A stretch of 64,000 nt of DNA from the NCBI RefSeq assembly GCF_049200465.1, contig NZ_CP120836.1, positions 5,270,001 through 5,334,000 on the forward strand, given 5' to 3'. A model generated the notes under the pieces. The model was not told where the DNA came from. It saw only the letters and a program-made list of their open reading frames with translations, and searched no databases. The position numbers were made by a program, and so were the translations under genes. Numbering within the stretch: the stretch's first letter is position 1; each line of letters begins with the position of its first letter. This DNA comes from Leptothermofonsia sp049200465. Lineage in GTDB: Bacteria; Cyanobacteriota; Cyanobacteriia; Leptolyngbyales; Leptolyngbyaceae. Of this stretch, positions 53,245-61,622 are shown piece after piece.

Positions 53245-54051
53245 GTGCTTTCTACTCTCATTGCAGATTTCCGTATTATCTTTGAGCGCGACCCGGCTGC
53301 CCGCAACTGGCTGGAAGTTTTGTTTTGCTACCCTGGTTTGCAGGCGCTTCTGTTTCATCGATTTTCGCACTGGCTGTATACTCTGCACATTCCCTTCATT
53401 CCCCGGTTGATCTCCCATATTGCTCGTTTTTTGACAGGAATTGAAATTCACCCAGGAGCAAAAATTGGGCATGGAGTTTTCATCGATCATGGGATGGGAG
53501 TGGTGATTGGGGAAACCACTATCATTGGAGATTACGTTTTAATTTATCAGGGCGTCACCCTGGGGGGAACGGGTAAGGAAAGCGGTAAGCGCCATCCCAC
53601 CCTGGGCGATAATGTTGTGGTTGGTGCTGGAGCGAAGGTTCTTGGCAATATTAACATCGGTGATAATGTCCGGATTGGGGCTGGTTCTGTCGTGTTACGG
53701 GATGTGCCAGCCGACTGTACAGTGGTCGGTGTACCTGGGCGAATTGTGTACCGTTCTGGTGAACGGGTTGATCCTCTGGAGCATGGGCGCCTCCCCGACT
53801 CTGAAGCTCAGGTAATCCGGGCTTTAGTTGATCGCATTGAGAGTCTTGAGCAGCAGTTGCAAATTCTGCAAGCCAAACAGTCCCTCGATCAGTCATTTGC
53901 ACTTGTTCCTGCAACCGCCAAATCGGCTAGCGCGGATGCTCAGCCTGTGGGCGATCGCCCAACCACAACTCAACCATCGGCTGCCTACTCCGTTAGCTGC
54001 CGGATTCAGGACAGGGTGATCGAAGAATTCTTAGATGGATCGGGGATTTAG
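53245..54051 (+). CDS. cysE: Serine O-acetyltransferase
   Basis: The 268-residue enzyme makes O-acetylserine from serine and acetyl-CoA, the first step of cysteine synthesis. The N-terminal helical part (IFERDPAARNWLEVLFCYPG) and left-handed beta-helix (IHPGAKIGHGVFIDHGMGVV; GDYVLIYQGVTLGGTGKESG; RHPTLGDNVVVGAGAKVLGN) with catalytic His and Asp are intact. A Gln-rich coiled coil and a Ser/Ala linker extend the C-terminus beyond E. coli CysE, ending RIQDRVIEEFLDGSGI. The start is GTG 53245 with AGGGAATCC upstream. No sulfur gene is adjacent. Confidence 0.94.
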   Translation: MLSTLIADFRIIFERDPAARNWLEVLFCYPGLQALLFHRFSHWLYTLHIPFIPRLISHIARFLTGIEIHPGAKIGHGVFIDHGMGVVIGETTIIGDYVLIYQGVTLGGTGKESGKRHPTLGDNVVVGAGAKVLGNINIGDNVRIGAGSVVLRDVPADCTVVGVPGRIVYRSGERVDPLEHGRLPDSEAQVIRALVDRIESLEQQLQILQAKQSLDQSFALVPATAKSASADAQPVGDRPTTTQPSAAYSVSCRIQDRVIEEFLDGSGI

Positions 54052-54059
54052 TAACGATT

Positions 54060-54260
54060 ATGAGGCAACAGGCTACAAGGGGAAGGGGTAGGTTGGTGAA
54101 GGTTAATTGTTGGTGAAGGTTAATCGTTGTTGGTTGTTAGTTGTTAGAGAGGGGTGATGGGACAGTTGCTGTTTCCCTTACTTCTATACCCTTCCATTTA
54201 TCTAATCTTTTCCCTTTCTGACTTCTGGTTTTTGACTCCTGGCTCCTCCCTCCTCTCCTC
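54060..54260. repeat. Low-complexity spacer with GGTTAAT-type short repeats
   Basis: GGTGAAGGTTAATTGTTGG, GGTGAAGGTTAATCGTTG and GTTGGTTGTTAGTTGTTAG follow each other, then pyrimidine-rich TCCTGGCTCCTCCCTCC. No coding signal. Confidence 0.6.
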
Positions 54261-54272
54261 CCCTGGTTTCTG

Positions 54273-55238
54273 ATGACTGAATACACGCTCAAAGCCACCT
54301 GTAAAACCGTTCATCTGGGTGGGTTTTCATCAGCGCTGAAACCTGCTCTGGTAGTAGAGTCGGGCGATCGCATTCATGTCGAAACCTTTTCGGGCATGAA
54401 TGTGTATCAGAAAGCGCCACCGGAATTTGTGCCGCCTGCGTTTCGAGAAATTTGTGAGCACCTGCCGGGCGATCGCCGGGTCGGACCTGGCCCTCACCTG
54501 CTAACGGGACCCATCTACATCAAGGGTGCTGAACCAGGAGATGTGTTGGAAGTGCGCTTAGAAGAAATCACGCCTGCGCTGCCTATTGGCTTTAATGCCA
54601 TTCGTTCCAGTTGGGGAGCACTGCCAGAGGTCTTTACTGAACCAGCTCTGCACTTTATTCCCCTAGATTTGACTAACCGGATTGCCGAATTCCCCCCCGG
54701 TAGCGGTATCAAATTTCCGCTCCATCCCTTTTTTGGCATTCTGGGCGTTGCAACCGATGAAATTGCCCGCTCATCAATTCCCCCAGGTACGTATGGCGGT
54801 AACATTGATAACCGCCAACTACAGGCAGGCTCCCGTTTGTTTCTGCCTGTTTTTCTGCCTGGTGCGCTATTTTCAATTGGGGATGGGCACGCTGCCCAGG
54901 GGGATGGAGAGGTCAATGTGACGGCGATCGAAACCTCTATGAATGGTACGATTCAACTGATCTTGCGAAAAGATTTAAAACTGACGGCTCCTTTCGCTGA
55001 AACTCCCACCGACTACATCACCATGGGCTTCGGTCAAACCCTAGACGAAGCTTTTGAAATCGCCCTTCAGCATATGATTGAGTTTCTGGAACGCTTTACC
55101 AGCATTTCAGCCGAAGAGGCTTATGTTCTGTGCAGTCTGACCGCAAACTTTCACATCACACAAGTAGTTAACAATCCCCAAAAAGGGGTACATGGGTTGT
55201 TTTCAAAAACAAATTTACCTGAACCCATTGCTTTATAG
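54273..55238 (+). CDS. Acetamidase/formamidase family protein
   Basis: The 321-residue FmdA/AmdA-type amidase hydrolyses short amides to ammonia and the acid. Family signatures are VESGDRIHVETFSGMN, GPGPHLLTGPIYIKGAEPGD, HPFFGILGVATDE, PGTYGGNIDNRQL and SIGDGHAAQGDGEVNVTAIE, which carry the metal-binding and catalytic residues of this fold. It lies 230 bases before a deaminase/FAD-oxidase pair on the same strand, interrupted by an R1 copy. It may have been in one operon with them for nitrogen recovery from a heterocycle. The start is ATG 54273. Confidence 0.92.
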   Translation: MTEYTLKATCKTVHLGGFSSALKPALVVESGDRIHVETFSGMNVYQKAPPEFVPPAFREICEHLPGDRRVGPGPHLLTGPIYIKGAEPGDVLEVRLEEITPALPIGFNAIRSSWGALPEVFTEPALHFIPLDLTNRIAEFPPGSGIKFPLHPFFGILGVATDEIARSSIPPGTYGGNIDNRQLQAGSRLFLPVFLPGALFSIGDGHAAQGDGEVNVTAIETSMNGTIQLILRKDLKLTAPFAETPTDYITMGFGQTLDEAFEIALQHMIEFLERFTSISAEEAYVLCSLTANFHITQVVNNPQKGVHGLFSKTNLPEPIAL

Positions 55239-55330
55239 AATAAGGTTTATACAAACATCGGAGGTTTTAACCTAGAACTGCACTTCATGATCCCCTCAGT
55301 GCTTGAACCTCCAAGGTTTTGGCAAAATGG

Positions 55331-55443
55331 TACAACGGTAGTCACTACGACTTAGGACGGAGTGCAGAGGGGGAACCCCTGGCTGCGGGCTTCGTCCCCA
55401 CTCTCTAATTTCCAATGTCCTAACGCACCCCCGTAGAGTTATA
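55331..55443. repeat. R1 MITE-like repeat, diverged ends
   Basis: TACAACGGTAGTCACTACG left, CCGTAGAGTTATA right, GGACGGAGTGCAGAGG core. It lies between the amidase gene and the deaminase gene and ends 29 bases before the latter's start. Confidence 0.75.
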
Positions 55444-55471
55444 AGTCCTGGAAAACAATGGGGCTCTTGTG

Positions 55472-56818
55472 ATGATTCCTCAGTCGAATCACTACTGGTT
55501 GGCCAATGCCCGTGTTCCCACTCCCCTGATGGTGCGTAGCAGCCAAGGCAGAAGCAGGAATTGGCTGGTTGCTCCCGATTCTCGACTGCCAACTCCTGAC
55601 GATTTTCTTTCAGTTGATCTTGAAATTGTCGATGGGTTGATTGCCAGTATTGCAACGGCTGGAACACTAACTCACTACAATGCTCCATCCGTCAATTTGC
55701 GAGATGGAATTGTGTTTCCCTGTTTTGTAGACATTCACACCCATTTAGACAAAGGACAGATCTGGGAACGGACTTCTAATCCTGATGGAACCTTTACCAG
55801 TGCAATTGATAGGGTTAAAAAAGACGCTGAAACCTATTGGAATTCAGATGATATTTATCGCCGCATGGAATTTGGGCTGAAGTGCAGCTATGCTCACGGA
55901 ACCAAAGCCCTTCGTACCCATCTCGATGCTGCTGCTGAGCTGGCAGAGATCAGTTTGGAAGTGTTTCGAGTCTTGCAGCAAGAGTGGCAGGGGCGGCTGA
56001 TTTTGCAACCCGCTTGCCTGGTTCCCCTGGACTACTTTTTAACTTCCCAGGGTGAGGTGCTGGCAGACCAAATGGCTGAATTAGGAGGGATTTTAGGTGG
56101 AGTTGCCTACATGAACTCGGATATTGCAGCCCAGGTCGATCGCGTCTTCACTCTGGCCAAGGAACGCAAGCTCAGTCTCGATTTTCATGCCGATGAAAAC
56201 GGCGATCCCAGTTCCATTACCCTACGTTACATTGCGGAAGCCGCTATCCGGCATCACTATCAGGGAAAAGTTCTCTGTGGGCACTGTTGCAGTTTGGCCA
56301 TCCAGGAACCGCAAGAAGCAAAAAGGACGATTGCTCTGGTTAAAAAAGCTGGGATTGGGGTAATCAGTTTACCGATGTGCAACCTCTATTTACAGGATCG
56401 AAAGCCGGGATTGACGCCACACTGGCGCGGTATTACGCTTTTGCACGAGCTTCACCAGGCTGGAGTTCCAGTTGCGATCGCCAGCGATAACTGCCGTGAC
56501 CCGTTCCACAGTTTTGGTGATCACGATGCCCTGGAGGTCTTTTCCCTGTCAGTCAAAATCGGCCATTTGGACAGACCTTACGGTAACTGGTGCCGCAGCA
56601 TTACAATGACCCCTGCTGATCTGATGGGTTTGCCGACAGTTGGGCGAATTGGGGTAGGGCTACCTGCCGACCTGGTTTTATTTCGCGCCCGCAGTTATAG
56701 TGAATTGTTATCCCGCTCACAGCGCGATCGCATCGTCTTGCGCGAGGGTAAGGAGATTGATACTACATTGCCAGACTACGCTGAACTGGACGATTTACTG
56801 ATGGAGACTGCTGGATGA
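55472..56818 (+). CDS. codA: Cytosine-deaminase-like amidohydrolase
   Basis: The 448-residue TIM-barrel metal hydrolase is of the cytosine deaminase group. Metal ligands are seen in FVDIHTHLDKG (HxH), the HADENGDPSS strand, LCGHCCSLA and the Asp of VAIASDNCRDPFH. Family members deaminate cytosine, isocytosine or related N-heterocycles. GTG 55469 and ATG 55472 are adjacent; I use the ATG. Residues about 23-45 (SSQGRSRNWLVAPDSRLPTP) are an insertion absent from the family as I know it. Its DNA resembles the local spacer repeats. The stop overlaps the next ATG (ATGA), so translation is coupled. Confidence 0.85.
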   Translation: MIPQSNHYWLANARVPTPLMVRSSQGRSRNWLVAPDSRLPTPDDFLSVDLEIVDGLIASIATAGTLTHYNAPSVNLRDGIVFPCFVDIHTHLDKGQIWERTSNPDGTFTSAIDRVKKDAETYWNSDDIYRRMEFGLKCSYAHGTKALRTHLDAAAELAEISLEVFRVLQQEWQGRLILQPACLVPLDYFLTSQGEVLADQMAELGGILGGVAYMNSDIAAQVDRVFTLAKERKLSLDFHADENGDPSSITLRYIAEAAIRHHYQGKVLCGHCCSLAIQEPQEAKRTIALVKKAGIGVISLPMCNLYLQDRKPGLTPHWRGITLLHELHQAGVPVAIASDNCRDPFHSFGDHDALEVFSLSVKIGHLDRPYGNWCRSITMTPADLMGLPTVGRIGVGLPADLVLFRARSYSELLSRSQRDRIVLREGKEIDTTLPDYAELDDLLMETAG

Positions 56819-58182
56819 CCTTGACAACTACTCACCCTGTTGACTTCAATGTCCTGATTACCGAACTGGCGGGGATCGAACTCATCACCGACCCCACCCA
56901 GGTGTACAAACTCTCCAAGGACTACTACACCTACAGCCCCATTCTGCAAGGAATCTTGGGGGACAAGCAAGGGGATCTGGTGGTTCGCCCGACGACAGAA
57001 GTCGAGGTGCTGCACATTGCCAGGGTCTGCGTTCAGCATAAAATTCCTTTGACAGTACGGGGAGCCGGAACAGGCAACTACGGCCAGTGCGTTCCCCTCC
57101 AGGGTGGGCTGATTCTGGATCTGTCTAACATGCAGCAAATTAAGTGGATCAAGCCCGGAATGGCCTGTGTTGAACCGGGTGTGAAACTGGCCGCCCTCGA
57201 TAAACAGGCGCGGGAAAGCGGTTGGGAACTGCGGATGGCTCCTTCGACCTACCGCAAAGCGACGATTGGTGGTTTCGTTGGCGGTGGCAGTGGCGGTATT
57301 GGATCGGTCACTTACGGGCAACTGCGCGATCGCGGCAATCTTCTGGCGCTGCGCGTGGTCACAATGGAAGATGAGCCGCGTGTGATTCAATTGCGCGGCG
57401 ATGATGTTTACAAAGTTGCCCATGCCTGGGGCACCAATGGCATCATGACCGAACTGGAAATTCCGCTGGGTCCTGCCTATGCCTGGGCCGAGGCAATCGT
57501 CACCTTTCCCGAATTTATGCCCGCTGCCCGTTTTGGACAGGCCCTCAGCGATAGCGATGGCATGATCAAAAAATTGGTCTGCATTCTGGCTTCCCCCATT
57601 CCTGCTTACTTTGCGGCATTCAAAAACTATATTCCAGCAGGAAGTCATTGTGCCCTGATTCTGGTTGCCGAATGCTGCTTAGAACCCTTTAGCGAACTGG
57701 TGAAGGAGTACGGCGGCACTATCACTTATCAAAAAAGTGCTCAGGAAGCCAGCAAAGGAGCCACCCTGGTAGAGTACTCCTGGAACCACACGACCCTGCA
57801 CGCCCGCAGCGTTGATCCAACTCTCACCTATTTGCAAACCCTGTTTCCGGCGGATAAGAGCTTAAAACTGGTGGAACACATGTACAACCACTTCGGCGAT
57901 GAAGTAATGATGCACCTGGAATACCTGCGGGTAAACGGGGAAGCCATCCCAGCCGCCCTCCAAATTGTTCGTTACACTACACCAGAACGGCTTCAGTCAA
58001 TTATGGATTACCACGAAGAACAGGGAGCCATGATTTTCAATCCCCACACCTGCATTTTGGAAGAGGGTGGCAGAAAGATAGTAGACGTTGCCCAACTCAA
58101 ATTTAAGCAAATGGTCGATCCCTACGGGCTATTAAATCCCGGAAAGATGAAGGCCTGGCAGGAGCGATCGCAATACCTGTAA
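56815..58182 (+). CDS. FAD-linked (PCMH-type) oxidoreductase
   Basis: The 455-residue flavoenzyme is of the GlcD/vanillyl-alcohol-oxidase fold. The FAD-binding domain has VVRPTTEVEVLHIARVCVQH, TVRGAGTGNYGQCVPLQGGL and TIGGFVGGGSGGIGSVTYGQ. The C-terminus is DPYGLLNPGKMKAWQ, the usual family ending. The catalytic C-terminal domain is less conserved, so the substrate is unclear. It overlaps the deaminase by four bases and may act on the same ring compound or its product. The start is ATG 56815. Confidence 0.9.
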   Translation: MTLTTTHPVDFNVLITELAGIELITDPTQVYKLSKDYYTYSPILQGILGDKQGDLVVRPTTEVEVLHIARVCVQHKIPLTVRGAGTGNYGQCVPLQGGLILDLSNMQQIKWIKPGMACVEPGVKLAALDKQARESGWELRMAPSTYRKATIGGFVGGGSGGIGSVTYGQLRDRGNLLALRVVTMEDEPRVIQLRGDDVYKVAHAWGTNGIMTELEIPLGPAYAWAEAIVTFPEFMPAARFGQALSDSDGMIKKLVCILASPIPAYFAAFKNYIPAGSHCALILVAECCLEPFSELVKEYGGTITYQKSAQEASKGATLVEYSWNHTTLHARSVDPTLTYLQTLFPADKSLKLVEHMYNHFGDEVMMHLEYLRVNGEAIPAALQIVRYTTPERLQSIMDYHEEQGAMIFNPHTCILEEGGRKIVDVAQLKFKQMVDPYGLLNPGKMKAWQERSQYL

Positions 58183-58337
58183 TGTCTTTGATTCTCTGGC
58201 AGATTTCGCTGTCTGGGTGACTGGGCAGACAGAGTATTTAGCACGCCCGTTTTCTGACAACTCAGTTGAACCTTCTGATCAGTAAGAATGGTTGGCCTGG
58301 TTTACTCCGCTTGTGACAATGGAACACTTTATATAGC

Positions 58338-58417
58338 GGCGTTGCTGAAAAGCAGTATGAATCGAAACGAAGTTTCAAGCATACAGAATCTATTTCATAC
58401 CCAAATTTAGCAACGCC
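58338..58417. repeat. R6 80-bp MITE nested in an R1 end, 8-bp target duplication
   Basis: GGCGTTGCTGAA to TTTAGCAACGCC. TATATAGC is present exactly on the left (58330-58337) and right (58418-58425). Removing the element and one duplication restores the TATAGC end of the R1 copy at 58420, so R6 moved after R1. Confidence 0.9.
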
Positions 58418-58419
58418 TA

Positions 58420-58546
58420 TATAGCTTTACGCGAGTGCGCCAGGACATTGAAATTATAGAGGGAGTGACGTTTGCGCCCCCAGTCACAGGTTTCACCCCT
58501 GCCCCCCGTCCTGATCTATAGGCTGATCTATAGGAGTATTGCTATA
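58420..58546. repeat. R1 MITE-like repeat with internal 12-bp tandem duplication
   Basis: TATAGCTTTACGCGAGTGCG to GCTATA. CTGATCTATAGG is doubled at 58511-58522 and 58523-58534 near the right end. Confidence 0.8.
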
Positions 58547-58614
58547 AACATCCGACTGGTAAAAAAAGCCTGTCGCCGTTGCCTCGTGTCTCCAGCTACC
58601 CCCTCATTTTCAGT

Positions 58615-58992
58615 CTACTTAATCTCCACCATTGAAGACGGCGACTGATTTGGGCGAGACTCCTCGAAAGGAGAACTCTGCAACAAAACCAGCGCCGTCC
58701 CCAGAAAAACGACGCTGCTTAAAACAACCAGCAAAATTGGGTTGCTTGCAGTTTTGAAATCCCGTCGAATGCGGGCAAGAGGATGGCTTTGCTGACGCAG
58801 CCATTGCCCGGTCATTAAGTGCTTAAAGGTAAAAGGGTCACGGACATAGTGACCACTCCAACTGACAACCAGACGTTCTCTGCAATACTGGCAGATTAAG
58901 AGTCCTCGTAGGAGTTTGTGGGGTTTAATTGCGTCGGTACGGTGACAAACTGGGCAAGTCGGAGACGGAGGGTCAAATGTATGAGCGTTCAT
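58615..58992 (-). CDS. Zinc-ribbon single-pass membrane protein, hypothetical
   Basis: The 125-residue protein has two Cys pairs, CPVCHRTD and CQYCRERL, about 18 residues apart, forming a zinc ribbon in the N-terminal half. One transmembrane helix follows near 85-105 (ILLVVLSSVVFLGTALVLL) with a short Ser/Pro-rich tail. GTG 58995 and ATG 58992 are adjacent in frame; I use ATG. Nothing identifies its partner. The organisation recalls small membrane-tethered adaptor proteins, but no family can be named. Confidence 0.7.
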   Translation of the reverse strand: MNAHTFDPPSPTCPVCHRTDAIKPHKLLRGLLICQYCRERLVVSWSGHYVRDPFTFKHLMTGQWLRQQSHPLARIRRDFKTASNPILLVVLSSVVFLGTALVLLQSSPFEESRPNQSPSSMVEIK

Positions 58993-59370
58993 CACAATAG
59001 CTTACGACAACAGCAACTTTAGCTAACCGCAGCAAATTGATTGCACCACAAGATGACCTGATTAGTCGGCAGAATATTAAAGAACCCCCATAAGAGAAAA
59101 ATCCAAGGATCCAGATAAATTCTTACATTTTCAAATCCTCTTTTTCCCAGATTGCGGGGTTTCTTAAAATAAAATTTTTAATCAATTGATGTTCTGAAAA
59201 CAAGCATAGCAGCAGTATTGGAGTGTAAAATTAAAATCGAGCGATCAGAATTATTCTTAAAATTATTTTCTGAGTTTTTATTTCTGGTTGTCGCCGCTCA
59301 GCCTTTTTGTGATCTATCAGGGCTGTTTTTGTGGGTTGCAAATCCCCAAAACCCTTGAAGGTTGGGCTTT

Positions 59371-59398
59371 ATTAATTTTAGGCATACCTAAAATTAAT
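59371..59398. promoter_or_regulatory. Perfect AT-rich 12-bp palindrome upstream of clcA
   Basis: ATTAATTTTAGG and CCTAAAATTAAT are exact complements around CATA, about 275 bases before the chloride-channel gene. It lies inside the 680-base gap 58993-59671. That gap otherwise contains AT-rich DNA and a 92-codon ORF (59288-59566) with no recognised domain, which I do not call. It could be an operator or an RNA hairpin. Confidence 0.4.
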
Positions 59399-59671
59399 TA
59401 TGACAAGCGACCAGAGCTGAACGACCAGAAGCATAATTCAGGGCTAGTTCCTCGTAGGGAACCTCTGTGCCCATTGCAAGACTCTATTGAACGACGCCTG
59501 TTAGAGCCTGTTCGCTTAATTTTTGATGATTTTCTCAGTTTGATGGTTTTCTCAGGATTGGAATAGCTGAGAAAGCGTGATCGTGGCTTGTCTGGCCGAA
59601 GATCAATGGATCAAAATAAAAACCAGGCAACATAACTTTAAGATTCGTCTCAGTTTGTCCTGTGCCCTTCA

Positions 59672-61588
59672 ATGAATGCCAGCCCCTCTCCCAATGCCCT
59701 CACCTCTAAACAGCCGGTGTTTAGCCCACCTTCTTCCTGGGTCGCCCAGGTATTGAATCGATTACAGCCTTCGCCAGAGACTGTTGTATTGATGCTGGCG
59801 GTGGCGATCGGCAGCGGAACAGGATTCGCGGTGGTGCTCTTTCACTACTTAATTGAGAAGATTCACACTCTCATGTTGGAAGACTTTATGGGGGTGATTG
59901 CGCCTCTGGGGCCCTGGACCCTTGCCTGCATTCCGGTGGTTGGGGGATTTGTGGTTGGGCTGATGCGCTGGAAGTGGCAAGACTTTGGCCCCGGTATTGC
60001 TACTTTACTGTCTACTGCTCAGGGGGCGGGAAGTGTTTCACCCAGTCAGGCATCTGCCAAAGCGATCGCCGCTTCTGTTTCTTTGGGGACTGGTGCATCT
60101 CTGGGACCCGAAGGTCCCAGTGTGGAAATTGGAGCCAATATTGGAGCGATTTTGGGGCAAGCACTCCAGGTATCTCAAGAACGCCAACGGCTGCTACTGG
60201 GGGCAGGCGCGGCGGCGGGCCTGGCAGCCGGATTTAATGCTCCGATCGCCGGAGTTTTCTTTGCCCTGGAAGTGGTTCTGGGAACGACCTTTGCCACCTC
60301 GGCGGTGAGTGTTGTGCTGTTATCTGCAGTGGTTTCAGCTTTGATTGCCCAGATCGGGCAGGGAGGGCAACCCGCATTCACACTGCCTGTTTACGAAGTT
60401 CGCAACCCGCTGGAATTACCGCTATATTTAGGGCTGGGGCTTTTTGCCTGTCTGATTTCCGTGACTTACACCCAGGGGATTCAACTGGCGCAGCGCTTTT
60501 TTCAGGGAGAGCTATCCGGGTTCGACTGGATGAATCGCGTGCCTCCATTGCTGCGACCGGCGATCGGGGGTATATGTGTTGGGGTAGTTGCGCTCCAATT
60601 TCCTCAAATTCTGGGTATTGGTTACGAAACGGTAGAGGCAATGCTGCGGGATGCGGAGTTCTCCTTACCGCTATTACTCAGCTTACTGCTGGTAAAGCTG
60701 ACAATGACTGCCGTTAGTTTGGGAAGTGGATTAGTCGGCGGATTATTTGCCCCTGCCATGTTCCTGGGAGCCTCCCTCGGAGCTGCCTACGGCAAACTGT
60801 TACCACTGGTCCTGCCGATCGCCCCTGGTAACATAGCCGCTCCTCCTGCCTATGCCATGGTAGGAATGGCAGCGGTTTTAGCAGCCAGTGCCCGTGCTCC
60901 GTTGACAGCTATTCTGTTGTTATTTGAGCTGACGCGTGACTACCGAATTATTCTGCCGTTGATGGCAGCGGTGGGTTTAAGCGCCTGGCTGATTGAACGG
61001 CTGAAGCCGATTGCCCGTAATGCCACCACGCTGCAATCAACCGGATTGAACGTACAGCCAGACCCAAATTTGGAATTTCTAAATCATCTGCTGGTATTTC
61101 AGGCAATGCACCAAAACTTCCTGACGTTGCCAGTCTCTATAACTGTGTTGCAGGCAGGTACCATGTTAGTTCGGGCCCAGTCTCACAGTGCTTTGGTAAT
61201 CGATGAGTTTGACCGTTTGATAGGGATTGTCACACTTCAGGATATTCGACGGGCAGTTGCTCGGTGGGAGAAGTGTGATAACTACAGTGGGCAGGAATTT
61301 GGACCTGGGGTTCAAAAGTTGGGAGACATCTGCACCAAAGATTTGCTCTACGCCTATGAGGATGAACCTGTCTCGGAAGCTCTTTCTCGCATGGCAGCGC
61401 GAGGACTGCGCCAGCTTCCTGTGGTTGACAAAGACGAACCTACCCGAATTTTAGGATTGCTAGAGCAGGAGAAGGTTTCTTTAACCTGTGGGTTGGTGAT
61501 GACAGAGCAATTATTGAACAGCTACACAGAAAAGGTTGTACTGGCTGAAACACTTAGCCTCCCAGTGTCCGAGCAGTCAGCAGCTTAA
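59672..61588 (+). CDS. CLC-type chloride channel/antiporter with CBS domains
   Basis: The 638-residue membrane protein has the CLC core at about 30-450. The selectivity motifs are present: GTGASLGPEGPSVEIG (the GxEGP motif with gating Glu), GSGLVGGLFAPAMF (GxFxP) and SARAPLTAILLLFELTRDY. Residues about 475-600 hold two CBS domains (SHSALVIDEFDRLIGIVTLQ; MAARGLRQLPVVDKDE) that often bind adenine nucleotides and regulate transport. FFALEVVLG at the position of the internal proton Glu keeps a Glu, so Cl-/H+ exchange is plausible. The start is ATG 59672. It is monocistronic. Confidence 0.93.
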   Translation: MNASPSPNALTSKQPVFSPPSSWVAQVLNRLQPSPETVVLMLAVAIGSGTGFAVVLFHYLIEKIHTLMLEDFMGVIAPLGPWTLACIPVVGGFVVGLMRWKWQDFGPGIATLLSTAQGAGSVSPSQASAKAIAASVSLGTGASLGPEGPSVEIGANIGAILGQALQVSQERQRLLLGAGAAAGLAAGFNAPIAGVFFALEVVLGTTFATSAVSVVLLSAVVSALIAQIGQGGQPAFTLPVYEVRNPLELPLYLGLGLFACLISVTYTQGIQLAQRFFQGELSGFDWMNRVPPLLRPAIGGICVGVVALQFPQILGIGYETVEAMLRDAEFSLPLLLSLLLVKLTMTAVSLGSGLVGGLFAPAMFLGASLGAAYGKLLPLVLPIAPGNIAAPPAYAMVGMAAVLAASARAPLTAILLLFELTRDYRIILPLMAAVGLSAWLIERLKPIARNATTLQSTGLNVQPDPNLEFLNHLLVFQAMHQNFLTLPVSITVLQAGTMLVRAQSHSALVIDEFDRLIGIVTLQDIRRAVARWEKCDNYSGQEFGPGVQKLGDICTKDLLYAYEDEPVSEALSRMAARGLRQLPVVDKDEPTRILGLLEQEKVSLTCGLVMTEQLLNSYTEKVVLAETLSLPVSEQSAA

Positions 61589-61622
61589 TAGTGGTTAGAT
61601 TGCTTGAGGGTTGAGGATTGCT

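Noticed and set aside
59288..59566. 92-codon ORF upstream of clcA
   Set aside because: No domain, spans the perfect palindrome, and composition is not coding-like; kept only as a possibility.
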